Made by a program: the position numbers and the translations under genes. This document shows positions 46,485 to 59,900 of a stretch of 64,000 nucleotides of DNA, in pieces. How positions within the stretch are numbered: the first letter of the stretch is position 1; the number at the start of each line of letters is the position of its first letter. Source of the DNA: Pleodorina starrii (Eukaryota; Chlorophyta; Chlorophyceae; Chlamydomonadales; Volvocaceae); the NCBI GenBank assembly GCA_030267565.1, contig BRXU01000007.1, forward strand, positions 930,001 to 994,000, given 5' to 3'. The notes under the pieces are model-generated. The model was not told where the DNA came from. It saw only the letters and a list, made by a program, of their open reading frames with translations, and did no database searches.

Positions 46485-46896
46485 AACTGCCAATGTTCGA
46501 AACCCGCCATCCAGGCCTACTGCACTGCAACACGGCCCCGCCGAGCCTACCCTGTTCAACCAGAAAGCAGAATAGCAGATGCAGCTACCTGTGTGAAGCA
46601 GGGTGAATCTGCAAACGCTTTTCGCAAACCTGTCGCAAGACCTAGGTGAAATTGCCTGACCAGGCCGCTCCGAAGCCGGATAGAGTCGCCGTTGACGCCG
46701 GAAAGCGACCCCGGTACGCCTCTAATGCATGTCAGATACATAACAACACCGAGCAAATAAGAACACACATGCTCAGTCAAGTCGGAAGAGCTTCCTTCGT
46801 AGCGCGACGCCAACACAACTACTGTCAAACAATTTTAATGTAAGCTCTACATCTACTCTTACTTGTTGCGATTGTACCAAAACTCTGGAGGCTAGT

Positions 46897-48493
46897 ATGG
46901 ACTTCTTCTGCTTGCGCGCGCTGGCCAAACACATGCGCAGCTGCGGCAACCTTATTTGCCCTAAGCGGAGCCCACGCGCCCTGGTTACGTCTCCCGTCCA
47001 CAGGCTGGCGTGTTGCGTGGGGTCTGCTTCAAGGTCTTCTGCGGCCAAGGATATGACGTCTGGCAGGGTGTTCCCGCTGCGCCATGGAGCCCAGCTCGTG
47101 ATCAAGCAAGGCGACATCACGCAAGAGGACGTAGACGCCATCGTAAATGCGGCCAACGAGCGCATGTTGGGTGGCGGAGGGGTGGACGGCGCCATCCACC
47201 GAGCAGCCGGCCCGGACCTCGTGCGGGCGTGCGCCGAGGTGCCGGAAGTACGGCGGGGGGTCCGGTGCCCCACCGGGGAAGCGCGGATTACGCCGTGAGT
47301 GGCTGTGGTCGTGGAGGGAGCGTGGAGTCGGTCGGTGGTGGATGCGTGTGTCTGCCAGCCGTTGGCGGGGTGAGGAAGTCCGCACTCCACAGGCGGGCAC
47401 AGCCCTGCCGTATTTCCTGGCGGTGACCCCAGAGCCCGCCGCTCGTCTACAGCACAACGCGTACCTCAACCATGTCACACACCATGCGTCGCAGCGTGGC
47501 GCCGCGCCATCAAGCCCGCATCCTCCCGACGGCTCACCGCCGTCGACCTCCCCCAAGCCCCAACCCCTTCACGCGCCCCTAACCCCCAGGCCCGCGCCAC
47601 CCCCCCTTCCTCACGAAACGCACCTTCCTCCTTTCCTCTTCCCACGCCCGCCCTGCCCAGCGACCTCCTACGTACCTGCGCCTTCACGGCGCCTCGCCAA
47701 TCTTTTCCTTGAGGCTTCCGCCCCGTAGGCTCCCGCCGCCTCAACCCTGCCCGCCGCACGCCTCCCCCGCCGCCTTCCCTGTTCGCGCAGTGGCTTCCGG
47801 CTGCCTGCCCGCCACGTCATCCACACGGTGGGGCCCATCTACGAAAACGCCAGGGAGTCTGCGCCGCTGCTGGCGGCCGCGTACCGCAGCTCCATGCAGC
47901 TGGCGCTGGACAAGGGCCTCCGGAGCGTGTCCTTTCCGGGCATCAGCACCGGCGTGTTCGGCTATCCCTTCGACGAGGCGGCTCAGGTGGGTGAAAAGGA
48001 GATACCGCAGCGGAGACGGAGACGGCTCAGGTGGGCGCCCGCCGCCGGCCGCCGCCGCCGCACTGGGGCACTGCCTGCGTATGGGTGGGGTGCACTTCTC
48101 GCCGAAAAGTGCCGAACACAGCCAACCTTTTGCCGGCTGCGCTGCACCGTAGCGCACCGCGCGGTGGTGAACGGAAAGAGATGCCGTGGCGTGGCGTGGC
48201 ATGGCGTGGCGTGGCGCTGTTTTACAGTGGAGACAGTGGAGTGGACCCAAACGGATTTCGGGCGCCTGTTGTGAGCGGGGTGTTGTGCCGCGGTGCAGGT
48301 GGCCCTCGCGGCGGTGGACGAGGCGCTGGAGGCGGGTGGCGAGGGCGGCAGCGTCAAGGAGGTGCGCTTCGTGCTCTTCAACCAGCCGCTGTACGATGTC
48401 TTTGTGGAGACGGCAGAGGAGCGCGCCGCCAGGGCCGGCGGCGACGGCGCCGCCGCCAAGGCGGGCCCCGACCCAAATGCGTCGGAGTTGTGA
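46897..48493 (+). CDS. macro-domain (ADP-ribose-binding/hydrolysing) protein, probably organelle-targeted
   Basis: Three exons in phase: 46897-47294, 47791-47986, 48299-48493; 262 residues. After a 55-residue Arg/Ser/Cys-rich leader resembling an organelle transit peptide comes a single macro domain closest to bacterial YmdB/human MacroD-type proteins, which bind ADP-ribose and remove O-acetyl or mono-ADP-ribose. Motifs: [20 protein letters not shown] (residue 72 on), [38 protein letters not shown], and the binding loop [10 protein letters not shown]. The Asn-Ala-Ala-Asn and Gly-rich loops of active MacroD enzymes are intact, so activity is likely. The C-terminal 25 residues are Ala/Gly-rich and acidic. 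Localisation is an inference from composition only. Confidence 0.92.
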
Positions 48494-50384
48494 GCGAGGG
48501 GCGCACGGTTGGATGGATGGGATGGGATGGGATGGGATAGGATGGAGCGGGTGGAGGCGGAGTGGGTCAGTAATGTGTGAGAGGAGGCGGTGACGATGCC
48601 GGCGGCTGGCCGCGGGCTCGTGAAGGGTAATAGCATGGGGGGTTGGCGGCGCACCGCCGGTGGGGTGGCTGCGTTGGACCGAGGAACGCCGCCAAACGTC
48701 GTCGGAGCCGCCTTCAGTTGCCGTGTTGAGAAGTCGGGTGATGGGGCTCAGGCAGGCCTTGAGCGAGAGCCTTGAGCAGTTCTTTTATCAGCTGTACATA
48801 TCTGCAGAGCTGCGGAGCTTCCCTGCAAGCCTTGACGCGCACACACATACAAAGGAAGACTTTTAATCGTCGTCTGAGTTGCGACGCGTGTTGTGAATAT
48901 TATTTACTCCCAGGCGTGGGTCTTGCTGAACGCCGTTGCTGCGCGGCCGCCGGTGCACCGTTTGCGTGCTGGGCTTGGCATTGTCAGTTGGGTTGGGTTG
49001 TGTTGATTTCAGCTGCGCACTGCCCACCGGCCCCGCCGCCTTGACCACTCTTAGGCGCCGGTGCTTGTTGCTGTTTGCGTGTACAACCCTCCGTGGCAAG
49101 GGCGGCCGCAGCGTATGACGTCGTCCGTCATGCGTCCCGCCAGCGACGGGTTAGGCGCAATCTCACACTCCCCAGTCTCCCCACCGTCTCACACTTGTGA
49201 GCGAGCAGGGCACTTGGGGAGGAGCAGTGACAGCGCTGTTGTGCTCGGTACTTTCTTGTTATATGGCGTTGAGCTCACGATGGCGTTGAGTTCACGGAGG
49301 TATTGGCCACGGTGTGCAATTGAGTGTTGATGAAGGCAAAGGCGGAGCGCGCCTTCATAGGAGTCCGCCCTGCCGGTCGCGGAATGTGGAATCGGCCAGG
49401 CCGCGGCTAGACCGCTGCAGCAAATCAAGAGTGCACGTCCACAGCAGTTGCCTAAGCAAGTATCAAATTAATAAAAATATGCGGCTGCTCCATGGATTCT
49501 TTGGGCATGTCTCGTTGTTTCAGCTTTGGGGTGATAGGGAACGGAATCGAAACCCTGGGCAGCGGCTGGCCGCGTACAGTGCCCTTCCTGCACCCTTCCG
49601 AGCTTGGCCCTGGGCGTGGATGGCTTGCAAATGTGACGATAATTTTTTTGTGGATTATTCGCCCCATCGGCGGCAGCAAGGGCTCCTCCGCTACGGTTTC
49701 AGGGGAACGGGTACGCGACAGAAAGTAGAGCCTGTCTTTGGGTAGGTGTAGCTTCCATCAAATATCATAGCCTATCTCTCAAAGGATGCTGAAGATACGT
49801 CCCACAAAACACGCAGCCTAGGCTTTGTACCCTACCTCGGAACTACAACCGCAGTGCCGTAACCTGTTTAATTGACGCCACGCGCAAGGTCTTTGATATG
49901 CCTCAAAGCACCCAAGTCTGATAAGCATTGTTCTGGGCTCCGGACTCTCTCGGAAGCTCTCGCCTGTACGACAAATGCTGGCCGAAAAGAGAAGGCAATG
50001 TCTCTCACGCTCAGGTTTCACGTTAACTGCTTATCCTGAGCTAACTTTAAAAAATTGAAAGTTACATAAGTATTTGAATTATAAATCAGAAAGCAAGCCG
50101 AAACCTCTCGCTTTTGCGGTGTAGTGATTTACTTTGCTGCAGGCAAACTGCACGATTCTGCAGCGCACGTAAGGTGCCGGGTTGAACAACTGCTGGGCTT
50201 GGCGAAGAGCACATGTGCTCGACGAGTAATGCACGGTAAGGCGACGACGGCGTGTATTGTGCTGTTGTGTGAAGGACTTTCGGCTGGACACCGAAAGGTT
50301 AATTTCGGGTGAAGCAAGCTTCTTCGGCGTGAGCATCGTTGTCACTCGCGCGCCCCGAACTGCACGCGCCTTTATCCTGGGCTG
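48494..50384. other. 3' UTR and intergenic region, macro gene to NEK kinase gene
   Basis: No gene supported. I find no TGTAA signal in this stretch, so the macro gene must use a variant. GC falls from about 48850 to 50350. A small direct repeat GGCGTTGAG(C/T)TCACG occurs at about 49265-49300. Confidence 0.45.
48511..48547. repeat. (GGATG/GGGAT)n microsatellite
   Basis: Seven imperfect GGGAT/GGATG units directly after the macro gene stop codon, in its 3' UTR. Confidence 0.8.
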
Positions 50385-50392
50385 TATAAAAG
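50385..50392 (+). promoter_or_regulatory. TATA-box candidate for the NEK kinase gene
   Basis: TATAAAAG in a GC-rich context, about 610 bp upstream of the chosen start codon. This fits a long 5' UTR with CAG/CAA repeats just before the ATG. Assignment is by position only. Confidence 0.4.
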
Positions 50393-50997
50393 CTTGGTTT
50401 CCCAGTACATTATGTCCTGGGCAATAAGTTCGTGCGCAGTCGTAGGGTTGCGCGCCCAGCTCTGCGTGCTACTGGCAGCCTTCAACCACCCACGTCAAAC
50501 CCCACGGGGCCCATCAACACCGATTTTGGGTCGCCACCGCGGGAGCACCTGTACGCACCGCACACCCCTCCTTTGCCTGTCTGCGGACAGCCCGATTCCC
50601 TCGCCGCTCCCGGCATCTTTTCAGGCCGCCGGGCGCGCCTGTAATCGGCACCCGACCGCAACTGCACACCTTCACCCCGACCCCTGGCGCTCTGCGTCCT
50701 TATCCGTACCCACCCTTGCGCCAGGCGATGAGGGGCGGCTGCGGGCTTCCTCAGCTCGGACGCCCGGCCGCTCGCTTCGCCGCCTCCAGCTTGGGGCCGC
50801 CGGGCGGCGCAGCGGCCGGACCGGCGGCTCTGCAGCCTCGCCCCTTCATGGCTCGCCCCACGACTGCCCTGCAGCCACGGGTTGCCTAACGGCGGCTGCA
50901 GGAACAACAGCAACATCTGCAACATCTGCAGCAGCAGCAGCAGCAATAGCAGAGTCTAACGGGACAGGACAGATCCCTTGACAGCACGGCCGACGGA

Positions 50998-53900
50998 ATG
51001 GCGGAACGAGCATGCGCAGCAGCGGCAGCAGCGGCAGTGCAGGTGGCGACCGGCGGAGCGGCGGCGGCTGGGCCGGCTCTTGCCAAGCTGCCTGTGCCGG
51101 CAGCGATGCACGGATCTCCAGCACACGCTGCCACGCCCGTGGGCCGCGCCTCCCGGCCCTGCTCGGCGCCGGAGTGGCGCCGCAGCAGGGTCCCCGACGC
51201 CGCCGGCGCGGAGGATGGCGGCGAAGCCGACGGCTGCGCGGCGCCTGCGCCAGCGGTGACGGCGGCGATAGCGGCGGCGGTAGCCGCAGCCGCGGCGATT
51301 GGAGAGGGTTTGGAGGGCGTGCCGACCATCCGCGCGCTGCCGCCGGCCGCCAATCAAAACGGCAGCGCCGGTCGAGACGCCGGCGGCGGCGGCGGCGGCG
51401 CCGCCGCCGCGGCTGTCGTGCATCCCACCGGCAGCGTTGGCGTCGGCGGCGGCTTTAACTCCATGCTTGCCGGCGGCAGGGTCGTCGTGGGCCGTACGAC
51501 GGCGCTTGTACGGCCGCCTAACCTCAGGGCTTCGTCCTTGACATCGCTTATGGGTTCCGCGGGGAACCAGTCGCCAGGGCCGGCCACCGACGTGGCGGCG
51601 GCGGCGGCGCGCGGGCCCCCGCCGCCGCCGACACTCACGGCCTCAATGGCGTGGCCCAGCCCCTCCGGGGAGCCATCGCAACAGCAGCAGCAGCAGGCCC
51701 CAACGGGTCCGTATCATCCCAGCCATCACGCGCAGGAGCCGCTGGAGCTCTGTGCCGTGGGTACGTCGGTTCGTGCGTCGGCCTCTCAGGACCCCTCCGG
51801 CAGGGCGGCGCCGGCGTCGGCGTCAGCGCCGGCGCCGGCGTCCGCCTCACAAGAAGCGCCCATCAGGGGCGTTACGGAGGACGGCAGCGTCTGCGGCGCA
51901 GGCGCCGGCGGCGGCGGAGGAACCGTTGTCGGCGGCGCCGCCGCCGCCGCGACGGAGCCGCGCCACGTGACGGGCTGGGCATCGTCGCCTCAGGCGCCGC
52001 CGCCGCGTAAGCCCGCGCTTCCGCCGGAAGCGCGCGCCTCGTCGGCTGCCGCCGCGCGCGCCGCCGCTGCGGCTGCCGCGGCTGCTGCTGCTGCTGCTGC
52101 GGGGGCCGGCGGCGGCGCCGCCGCCGACGCAACAACCGCAACGGCGGCGCCGGACGGGCTGGCGGGGACGCGCCGGAGGCCCTCGGCCCTGCGCCCCGCC
52201 TCCAGCAACCTTCCGCGCGACCACTTGCAGCGTGTACGGCGGGCGGCCTCCGTCGACGGCTCAGGAGCCAGCAGCCCGGTCGCCGGCGACGGCGCCGCCA
52301 GCCCGGCCGACCTGCCGCCCCGCCGCCCTCGCATCAGCAGCGCTGGCGCTGTCGAGCATTCGTACACGGCCGCTGCCGCCACCGCCGCCGGCGAGGACGG
52401 TCCTCGCGTCGCAGCCAGCGCAAGGGTGAAGAAAAAGACGTCGGGGCGTAGTGCCGCCGCCGGCGCTGGTGGCGGCGGCGGTGGTAAGACGGGTGGGAGC
52501 GCGCAGGCCGCGGGCTGCGGCACCGGCGCGAAGGCGGCGGTTGGCAGGAAAGCCTCGGGCAAGGTCGCCCCAGGCGGCGGCACAGCATCTAAGCAGGGTA
52601 AGCGGGGTTCTTCTGCAACCAAGTCGGCAGCGGCGGCGGCAGGCGCCGGGGCGCGCGGCGGGGTGCCACCAGGCGCCGAGGGGCCGACCGCCGCAGGCGG
52701 CGCGGCAGCGGCTGCTGCCGGCGTGGCGCCGTCAGCGGCGGGGGCGACGGCGGCGGGTGTCGCTGCGGCTGGCGCACCGACCGAGAATGGACGACCCGGC
52801 GCGTTGGGCGGGGCCACGGCTCTGCTGCTGCGCCGCGTGGCGCCGGATCTTAGCGTCATCCCGGAGGAATCCGGATCCGGATCTGGATCCATGGTTGCGC
52901 CAGGATCTGGATCCGGACAACTCACGCCGCAGCTCCTGGCTCCGCAAGGCACCGACGCCGGCAGGGAGGCCGCACTCCGCCCCCCAGCAGCCTCTGTCTC
53001 CGCCAGCGGCGGCTCGCTGTCGCCGGGGCCGGGGCCGGAGACACCCGCCGCGCCGGCGGCGGGGCGCCGCAAGGACAAGGCGCGGCGCGGGGCGCCACGG
53101 GAGCTGGATCCAGAAGCGTTCCAGCTAGGCCGGATCCTTGGATCCGGATCCTTCGCCACCGTGTATTCGGCCCGGCAGGGTGACTCGTCAGCTAAGGTGG
53201 TGGTGAAGCGACTGGATCGGAGGTGAGGCGGGAGCGGTAGCGGGGAGCAGGAGTGGAAACGGGAACGGGGGCAGGGCGCCCCTCTTTCGTATCGCGGAGG
53301 CATTTGCAAATGTGGCACCCACCCCGCTGCGCTTTTTCGAGGGCCAGCGTGCGCCGGTGTGTGCGCGGTGTGTGTCTTGACGGGGGTTGTGCGGTGCGTG
53401 CGTGTGCGTGCGCGCGCGCGCAGCCACAACACGCACGCACATGATGTTTGTGACGACAACACGTCACCATATGACCTCAACCCCACCCTGCACGATGACC
53501 TCGTCCGCGTGCCCTCCTGCGCCCTCCTGCGCCCTCGTCCTCCTCATGTGCCCGCCTGTGTCCTCCTCCTCCTCCTCCTCCTCCTCCTCATGTGCCCGCT
53601 CGTATGCCTGCAGGCCTATCGGACGTACCGCGCAATCAGAGGTAAGTCGAGGGGCGGGGGGTCTCCCCAGGGGGCAGAGGGAACGCACCGCGAGTCGGCG
53701 GCGCCGGCGGTGGGAGGGACGGTTGCCCCAGGAGACGTGTCAACAGCAGCAGCGGCAGCACCGGCAGCGGCAGCGGTGCTCAAGGGTGCTCCGAAGTCCG
53801 CGCACGCGTGGCCCCAGGCCGATCGTGCCCGGCACAGTCGAAGACTCCGGTGAGGCCACCCCGCTCCTGAAGTCTCTGATCCGCTCCTCCTACCCGCCAC

Positions 53901-56900
53901 CAGGCCGACAACGAGGTGGCGGTGCTGACCCGCGCCGGCTACCACCCCAACTTGGTGGAGTTCCTGGGCTGGTACCGCGACCCACGGGACGGCGTCATGT
54001 GCCTGGTCATGGGCTACTGCGCCGGCGGTACGCTGGCACAGCTCATCAAGGTGGGGGAGGAGCGCGGGGAGGGGAGGCGAGGGGAGGGAAGGGAAGGGCT
54101 GGGGAGGGGCTGCGGAGGTGGAGGTGGAGGCGGAGGCGAATTCAGTACTCCTGAGCCTGAGTCTTGGGCACAGTAAGCTCCAGGCCGCTTCGCCTGTCGT
54201 CTCCGTTCCTTTGCTGGTGCGGTTTGTCTTTTAAACTCCCCCCGGGTCGCATCTTTCCTCAACCTCTGCAATACCGATTCTAGCTCACGCTACCTCTGCT
54301 CTGCTGCTCCCGCTCCCGATGCCGGGTATTAAGAAGCGGGACCTCGCCTGCTCTGCCCCCTCCCCCCGCTTCGCAGAACCCGCCCGCGAGCGAGGGCGGG
54401 CGCGGCCCGGGGGCTGGCGGCGGCGGCGACGCCGCCGCTGGCGCCTTCGGCACCACAATCATCGGTTGCGGTGGCGGCGGCGGCGGCGGCCTCACCGGCG
54501 GCGGCGGCAGCGCCGCACTTGACGGCGGCACGTTGGAAGCGGACGCGCTGGCGGCGGCGGCGCTGCAGCGCGCGTCTTACTTCCCCGAGGATGTGGTCAT
54601 GTTTTGGTTTGTGCAGCTGCTGCTGGCGCTGCACCACCTGCACGGCCGCAAGATCATGCACAGGGGTGAGTGGGGAGCCGGGAGGGCAGAGGGCGCTGTG
54701 GGTGCGTGATTGGGGGGAAATGGGGGGCGGGGGGCGGAGTGAGCGGGCAACGGGCAGATGCCTCGCTGTTGCGTCTGCCGCTGCCGCCGCTGCTTCTGTT
54801 ACTGCTGTCGTAGCTGCCGCTGCACGCGTTGCGGCCATCGGCCTTCCTTCCACCTTCCTCCTTCCACTTCTCCCCTCTCCCCTCTCCCTGAGACCCTCTA
54901 CGTCCCCGGGTGTCCCCCTCGCTCAGACCTGAAGCCGGACAACATCTTCCTGGCTGCCAACCGGCGGGTGATCAAGCTGGGGGACCTGGGGGTGGCCAAG
55001 CAGCTGGAGGGCACCTTTGAGCTGGCCATCACGTGTCTGGGGTGAGCACTGAGAAGCCAGCGGCTTGGACCGAGCCGAAGCGAGAACGGAAACCGACAGT
55101 AAGGGCTCTTGGCCCTTACTTCTTCAGTACTTTGAGATGGCCATCGACGCTGTCCGTCGCAGCTCGCTTCTTTCCAACGCGCGTCCTTCCAATTGCCCGA
55201 TGCCGCGACACGCTCGAAACGCCCCCGGCTGCCGCCCACCCGCCGCCCACCCGTCTGGCTGTCTGTCGTGATTTCCCGCTCCCCGCAGCACGCCGTACTA
55301 CATGAGCCCCGAGTGCCTGGCCAGCAGGCCGTACACTTACGCTTCAGGTGCGGCGGCGGGAACCCCCGGGGGTTGGAACCCGAGAGAGGGCGTGTCGGTT
55401 TGCCTTGTTGGGTTGGGTTGGGTTGGGTTGGGTTGTGGGTTGGGTTGGGTTGGGTGGGGTTGGGTTGTGCGTGGTAGGCGTTTTGTTGCGGCTGGCGGGA
55501 GGTGCACTGGGGCTTTGCCTCACTGGGGCCGCCTGCGCTGGCGCTGGCCCCGCCGCCGGGTGAAGAAGAGAAGAGTCTTAGCACATCGAGGGAGGGGACT
55601 TCGAGTGACCGTGTTCGTTGTGAGAGCCGACCGACAAATCGCATTGACTGTGCCTCTGCGCAATGCCATAGTCCCATTGCGCATTCGCTGCCATCCCTGG
55701 ACCGTCACCGCCTGCCGCTGCCACCGCCGTCGCCACCGCAGACATTTGGTCGCTGGGTTGCGTGCTGTACGAGATGGCGGCGCGCCGTACCGCCTTCGAG
55801 GCGCTGGGGCTGCCGCAGCTGATGGTACGGCAAGGGGCGCGTGCGCGCGCGGGGTGGCCGGATGGGCCGTATCCGCCGCCCACACCTATCGCCCTCCAGA
55901 GACTGCCGTACCTTTAGCCTGCCCCAACTTCTGGCACTAGTTTCCGCCCGCCTGCCGGCCCGCCAGCCTGCCCGCAGCGCCACGTGCCACGGTGTCCCCA
56001 CCCACAAACCCACTCAAGATATTCCGCAACAACCGGGACCTTGACCTCCTACTCTAGGGACCGCGTCTTCCGCAACTTGGCTGACTGCTGTAGCTCAGAA
56101 AACCAGCACCACGCGCGCATTTCACACCCAGCCCCGTGCCCTCGGGACCTGCCCAACGCCCCACTCCCCCTTGTCTCCCGCCTCCCGTCGTCCGTTGGCT
56201 AACGCCGTCTCCGTCCCATTCGCTGCGGTATCTTTTTTTCTCCCACCTCCCGTCGCATGGTCACCCAGTCAGCTTGCCTCCTCCGACTGCTTTCCTTTTT
56301 TTGTCGCTTTTGCGTCGCTCCGGTCCCTGCTGTTTTTCCACTTCCGACAGTCTTCTCTGCCCCTCCCCTCCCGCTCCCTCCCCTCCCCTTTCCCCTCCCT
56401 CTCCTCCCCTCTCCTTCCCCGCAGTTCAAGATCCTGCGTGTTGCCTACGACCCGCTGCCCCCCCAGTTCAGCCGCCCCTTCCAGCAGCTGGTCAACAGCA
56501 TGCTGAGGGCCGACCCAGATGACCGACCCGCGACGCAGGTACGCAGCGCAAGCGAGAGCGCGAGCGCGGGGTGGTGCGTGGAGGTGAATTGAGCTATTGA
56601 CAGCAAACCCGCCCCGGGTAATCCCCGCCCCGTCCCGCCCCGGCCCGGCCCTCGGGCCCTGTGTTTCCGCGCAGGACCTGCTGTCTCACCCCTTCGTGCG
56701 CCGCCACCTGAAGCGCCTGCTGGACATCAGCGCCCGCAAGCCCACCGCCACAACCGGAGGGCCCGCAGGTGACCCGGAGGAGGAGGCGGGAGGGGGAGGA
56801 GGAGGGGAAGGAGGAGGGGGAGGAGGAGGGGGAGGAGGAGGGGGCGGGGGGCAGTGCGCACGCACGGTCTCAACTGCGAGACTCTCAGTCAGACAGCCAG

Positions 56901-59900
56901 TCAGCCAGCCAGCCAGCCGGTTTAGCAGTCAGCCAGTCTGCACGTCAGCCAGGCCGTTGCTCAGATCTTCGACGCCCGCATGATTCACCCCTTGAAACCC
57001 AATTCAACGGCAGCGCTGTCCCCTGCACTGGACTGGACTGGACTTGCTGCCTCTCCCTTCCCCTCCCTCCCTTCCATTGCTGAATGCATTCGCCAACCCT
57101 CGTCTCGGCTCCTGGGCTGCGGCCCACGCTGCGGTTCTCTGCGGTTCGCAGCTCTCACCTCCTCCCCCCGTTTAGACTGTTTAGAGACTTGTCTTACTCC
57201 TACCCCTGTCCTACCCCTACCCCTACACCTACCCCCCCACCTACCCCTACCTCCGGCTGCCTCCTCCCCTGGCCTCCACAGACCGCTCCTCCGCCATGCC
57301 GCCCAAAGTGAAGCCCAGCGAGGCCCGATCCGCCGTCAAGCGCCTAGAGCGCGCCGCCGCCGGCGCCGGCGGCAAGAAGCGCCGCGGCGCCGCCGCCACC
57401 GCCGCCGCGATGGACGAGCTAGGCGGCGGCGGCGGCGGCGGCCTGCGGCCCTTCTCCACCGGCGGCGGCGGCGCCGCCGCCGCCGCGCGGCTCAACAGTC
57501 CGCGCGCCTTCGGCGCCGCGGCCGGCGGCGCCGGCGCACCGGCGGGCGGCGGCGGTGGGGGCGGCGGCGGCGCCGCCGCCGCCGCCGCTGGCGGCGGCGT
57601 CGCCCGCGCCAAGAGCGTGTTGCAGTGGGACAGCGGCGCGCGGTACGAGGCGCGGCGGCAGCAGCAAGTGGAGATGCGCTTCCGGGCGCGGGAGTTCGAG
57701 CAGCGGATCACTCGGGAGCAGGTAGTGTGCCGGCGAGCGGCGAGCAGACGACGGGGGAGGGGAATGGAGTCGGCGGGGAGGGCGGGAAGGTCGACAGGTG
57801 ACGTACCGTATATGCGATATGCGTGCAGGGGATGCGAGCAGGGAGTGTGGCGGCTGTGGATTAGGCAGGGGCACGGCGGAACCCCTCGGAGGGACACAAA
57901 TACAAACAAGCTTACCCTTACATTTTTGTAAAGATCAGATATCCACTTGCGGTGTCCTTACTTGCGCGAGGCCGCACGCCCACGGCTGCCGCTCTGCTCC
58001 GGTGTTGTCCCAGCTGCTGTTGCTTAAGCTGCTGTTGTGGCTGCTGCGGTCGCTCCGGCGCGCGCTGACCGCGCCTCCCCCGTGCCCGTCCACCGTGGTG
58101 TACGGCAGGTACGGCAACAACGGCGCGAGCGGGACCCGGCGGTGCGTGCCCGCGAGGCGGAGTTGGAGGCGCTGCGTCAGGAGTTGCTGGCGAGGAGGGA
58201 GCGCAAGCAGGCGCAGGTGGGACACCGCCGGGCTGTAGGGCTGTAGGGCTGTAGGGCTGTAGGGCTGGGCTGGGCTGGGCTGGGCTGCAGGGCTGGAAGC
58301 TGTCAACGGTGTTACGTGCCGTGTGTGTGTGTGTGTGGGTGGGTGGGTGGGTGTGCGGGCGCGGTTCTTGCCCGCCCGCACGTCCTCCTCGGAGTTCTCC
58401 CCGTTGCGCGCGGTTCATCACCCACCCCCCCTCCCCCGTCCTCCTCACACTCGCACGCCGCCCTGGGTGCTTGCGGGTCTGCATGCTCCTGCTTCAGCCC
58501 AGTCGCGTAAACCAACCCACATAGTAGAAAACCTATGTATGAAGCCTACCGGCACCCTTCGCCCCACCCCGTTTCTCCTCCTCCTTCTCGTACGGCGCAT
58601 TCCCGCGGTTTCTTCCTCACTGTTCCCGTCGTGTGGATGCTTCTGCTCCTGTCGGCCTGTCGTGTATGTATGTGTGTATCAGGTGGCGGAGCAGGAGATC
58701 CTGGAGGATAGGTTGGGTGACCCCAGGCTGGCAGCGGAGGACGACCTGGCGGCGTTCCGCACCCGGGACAGGCTGCGGCGCACACGCCCCGCGGCGGGGG
58801 GGCCAGGGCTGGGGCAGGAGTCGCCGGGGCCGCAGGCTTCAGGTGGGCGGGGAAGGCGGGGAAGGAAGGCAGGAGGAGGACGAGGAGGGGGAGGAGGCGC
58901 TGCGCCTCGTCCCGCTAGCTGATGCTAATGTGCGCCTGCCTACCTGCCTGCCTTCTTGTCTCATGCGCGCGAGATAGAGGCGCAGGCTGTTTCCTGTGCT
59001 GATTCCTCGCCCCTGCCGGCCCATGCCGTCATGCTCGCGCTCGGGCCCGCCGCTCCGTCGCGGCGCGAGCCTATTGGGCCCTATCTCTGGACCCAACGCT
59101 CCATCGCTGCCGATCGTAATTTTCATAAGAATACCGCATACTGCACTGGCGGGTGTCACGGTGCAGGCGAGGAGGGCGCCGACGGCGACTTCTTCGACGG
59201 CGATGACGATGATGAGGGCGACGTCGACATCCCGGAGGAGTACGACTTTGAGTACGTCGACGGCGACGACGACGACGACGACGATGATGAACAGTACGAC
59301 GATGGCGACGAGCAGTATAACCGCGACCGGGCCGCCGCGCCCGCCGCCGCCGCCACCGCTGCCGCCGCCGCCGCGGCCGCCGCCTCCGGCGGGGTGGCGG
59401 CGACGGGGGCGGCGACCGCGGCGGAGGAGCGCGCGTTGCTGTCGGACATCGGTCGGGAGTTGCTTGATCAGGCAATGCTGGACAGCCAGGCGGAGGAGGA
59501 GCGGCAGCGGGCCAGCGCATGTGGGTTGGTCGGTCGAGCCTCCAAAAAGGGGCCGGTGGGGGGTGCGGTGGTGTGAGGAGGGGCGTTAGGAGAAGAGTGC
59601 GGAACGGACCACGAACCGTCCGCGGTGGCTCATGTGTATGGGGCGCATTCTGGGAGGAGGTGTGAACCACATCCACAGAGACGTACCCAGGCCGAGGCAA
59701 ACCGGGGCGAGGCGAACGGAGCGACGCATGCTTTACATCCCGCAAATGTCGCTCCCCTGCTCTTCGCGCTCTCACTCTCATATACTCCCTCTCTCATATA
59801 CTCCCTCTCTCTCACACACTCTCACGCCCGCTCCCTTCCTCTCCTCGGCCCACCCGCCCGCGTGGCCCTGCGTCCTCCCGTGCCACACGCTCCACCGCCT

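Larger units (their letters stand above)
45578..46896. other. 3' UTR of the OPR gene and promoter region of the macro gene
   Basis: No exon seen. Contains a CTG run at 45610-45631, the 43-bp direct repeat and two TGTAA signals. Confidence 0.5.

Noticed and set aside
50394..50981. 195-codon ORF before the NEK start
   Set aside because: Frame differs from the NEK ORF, composition is Pro/Arg/Ser/Thr shadow-like, and position fits a 5' UTR downstream of the TATA candidate.
55406..55467. (GGGTT)n as an interstitial telomere repeat
   Set aside because: Volvocalean telomeres are TTTTAGGG; the unit here is GGGTT, so it is a simple microsatellite.
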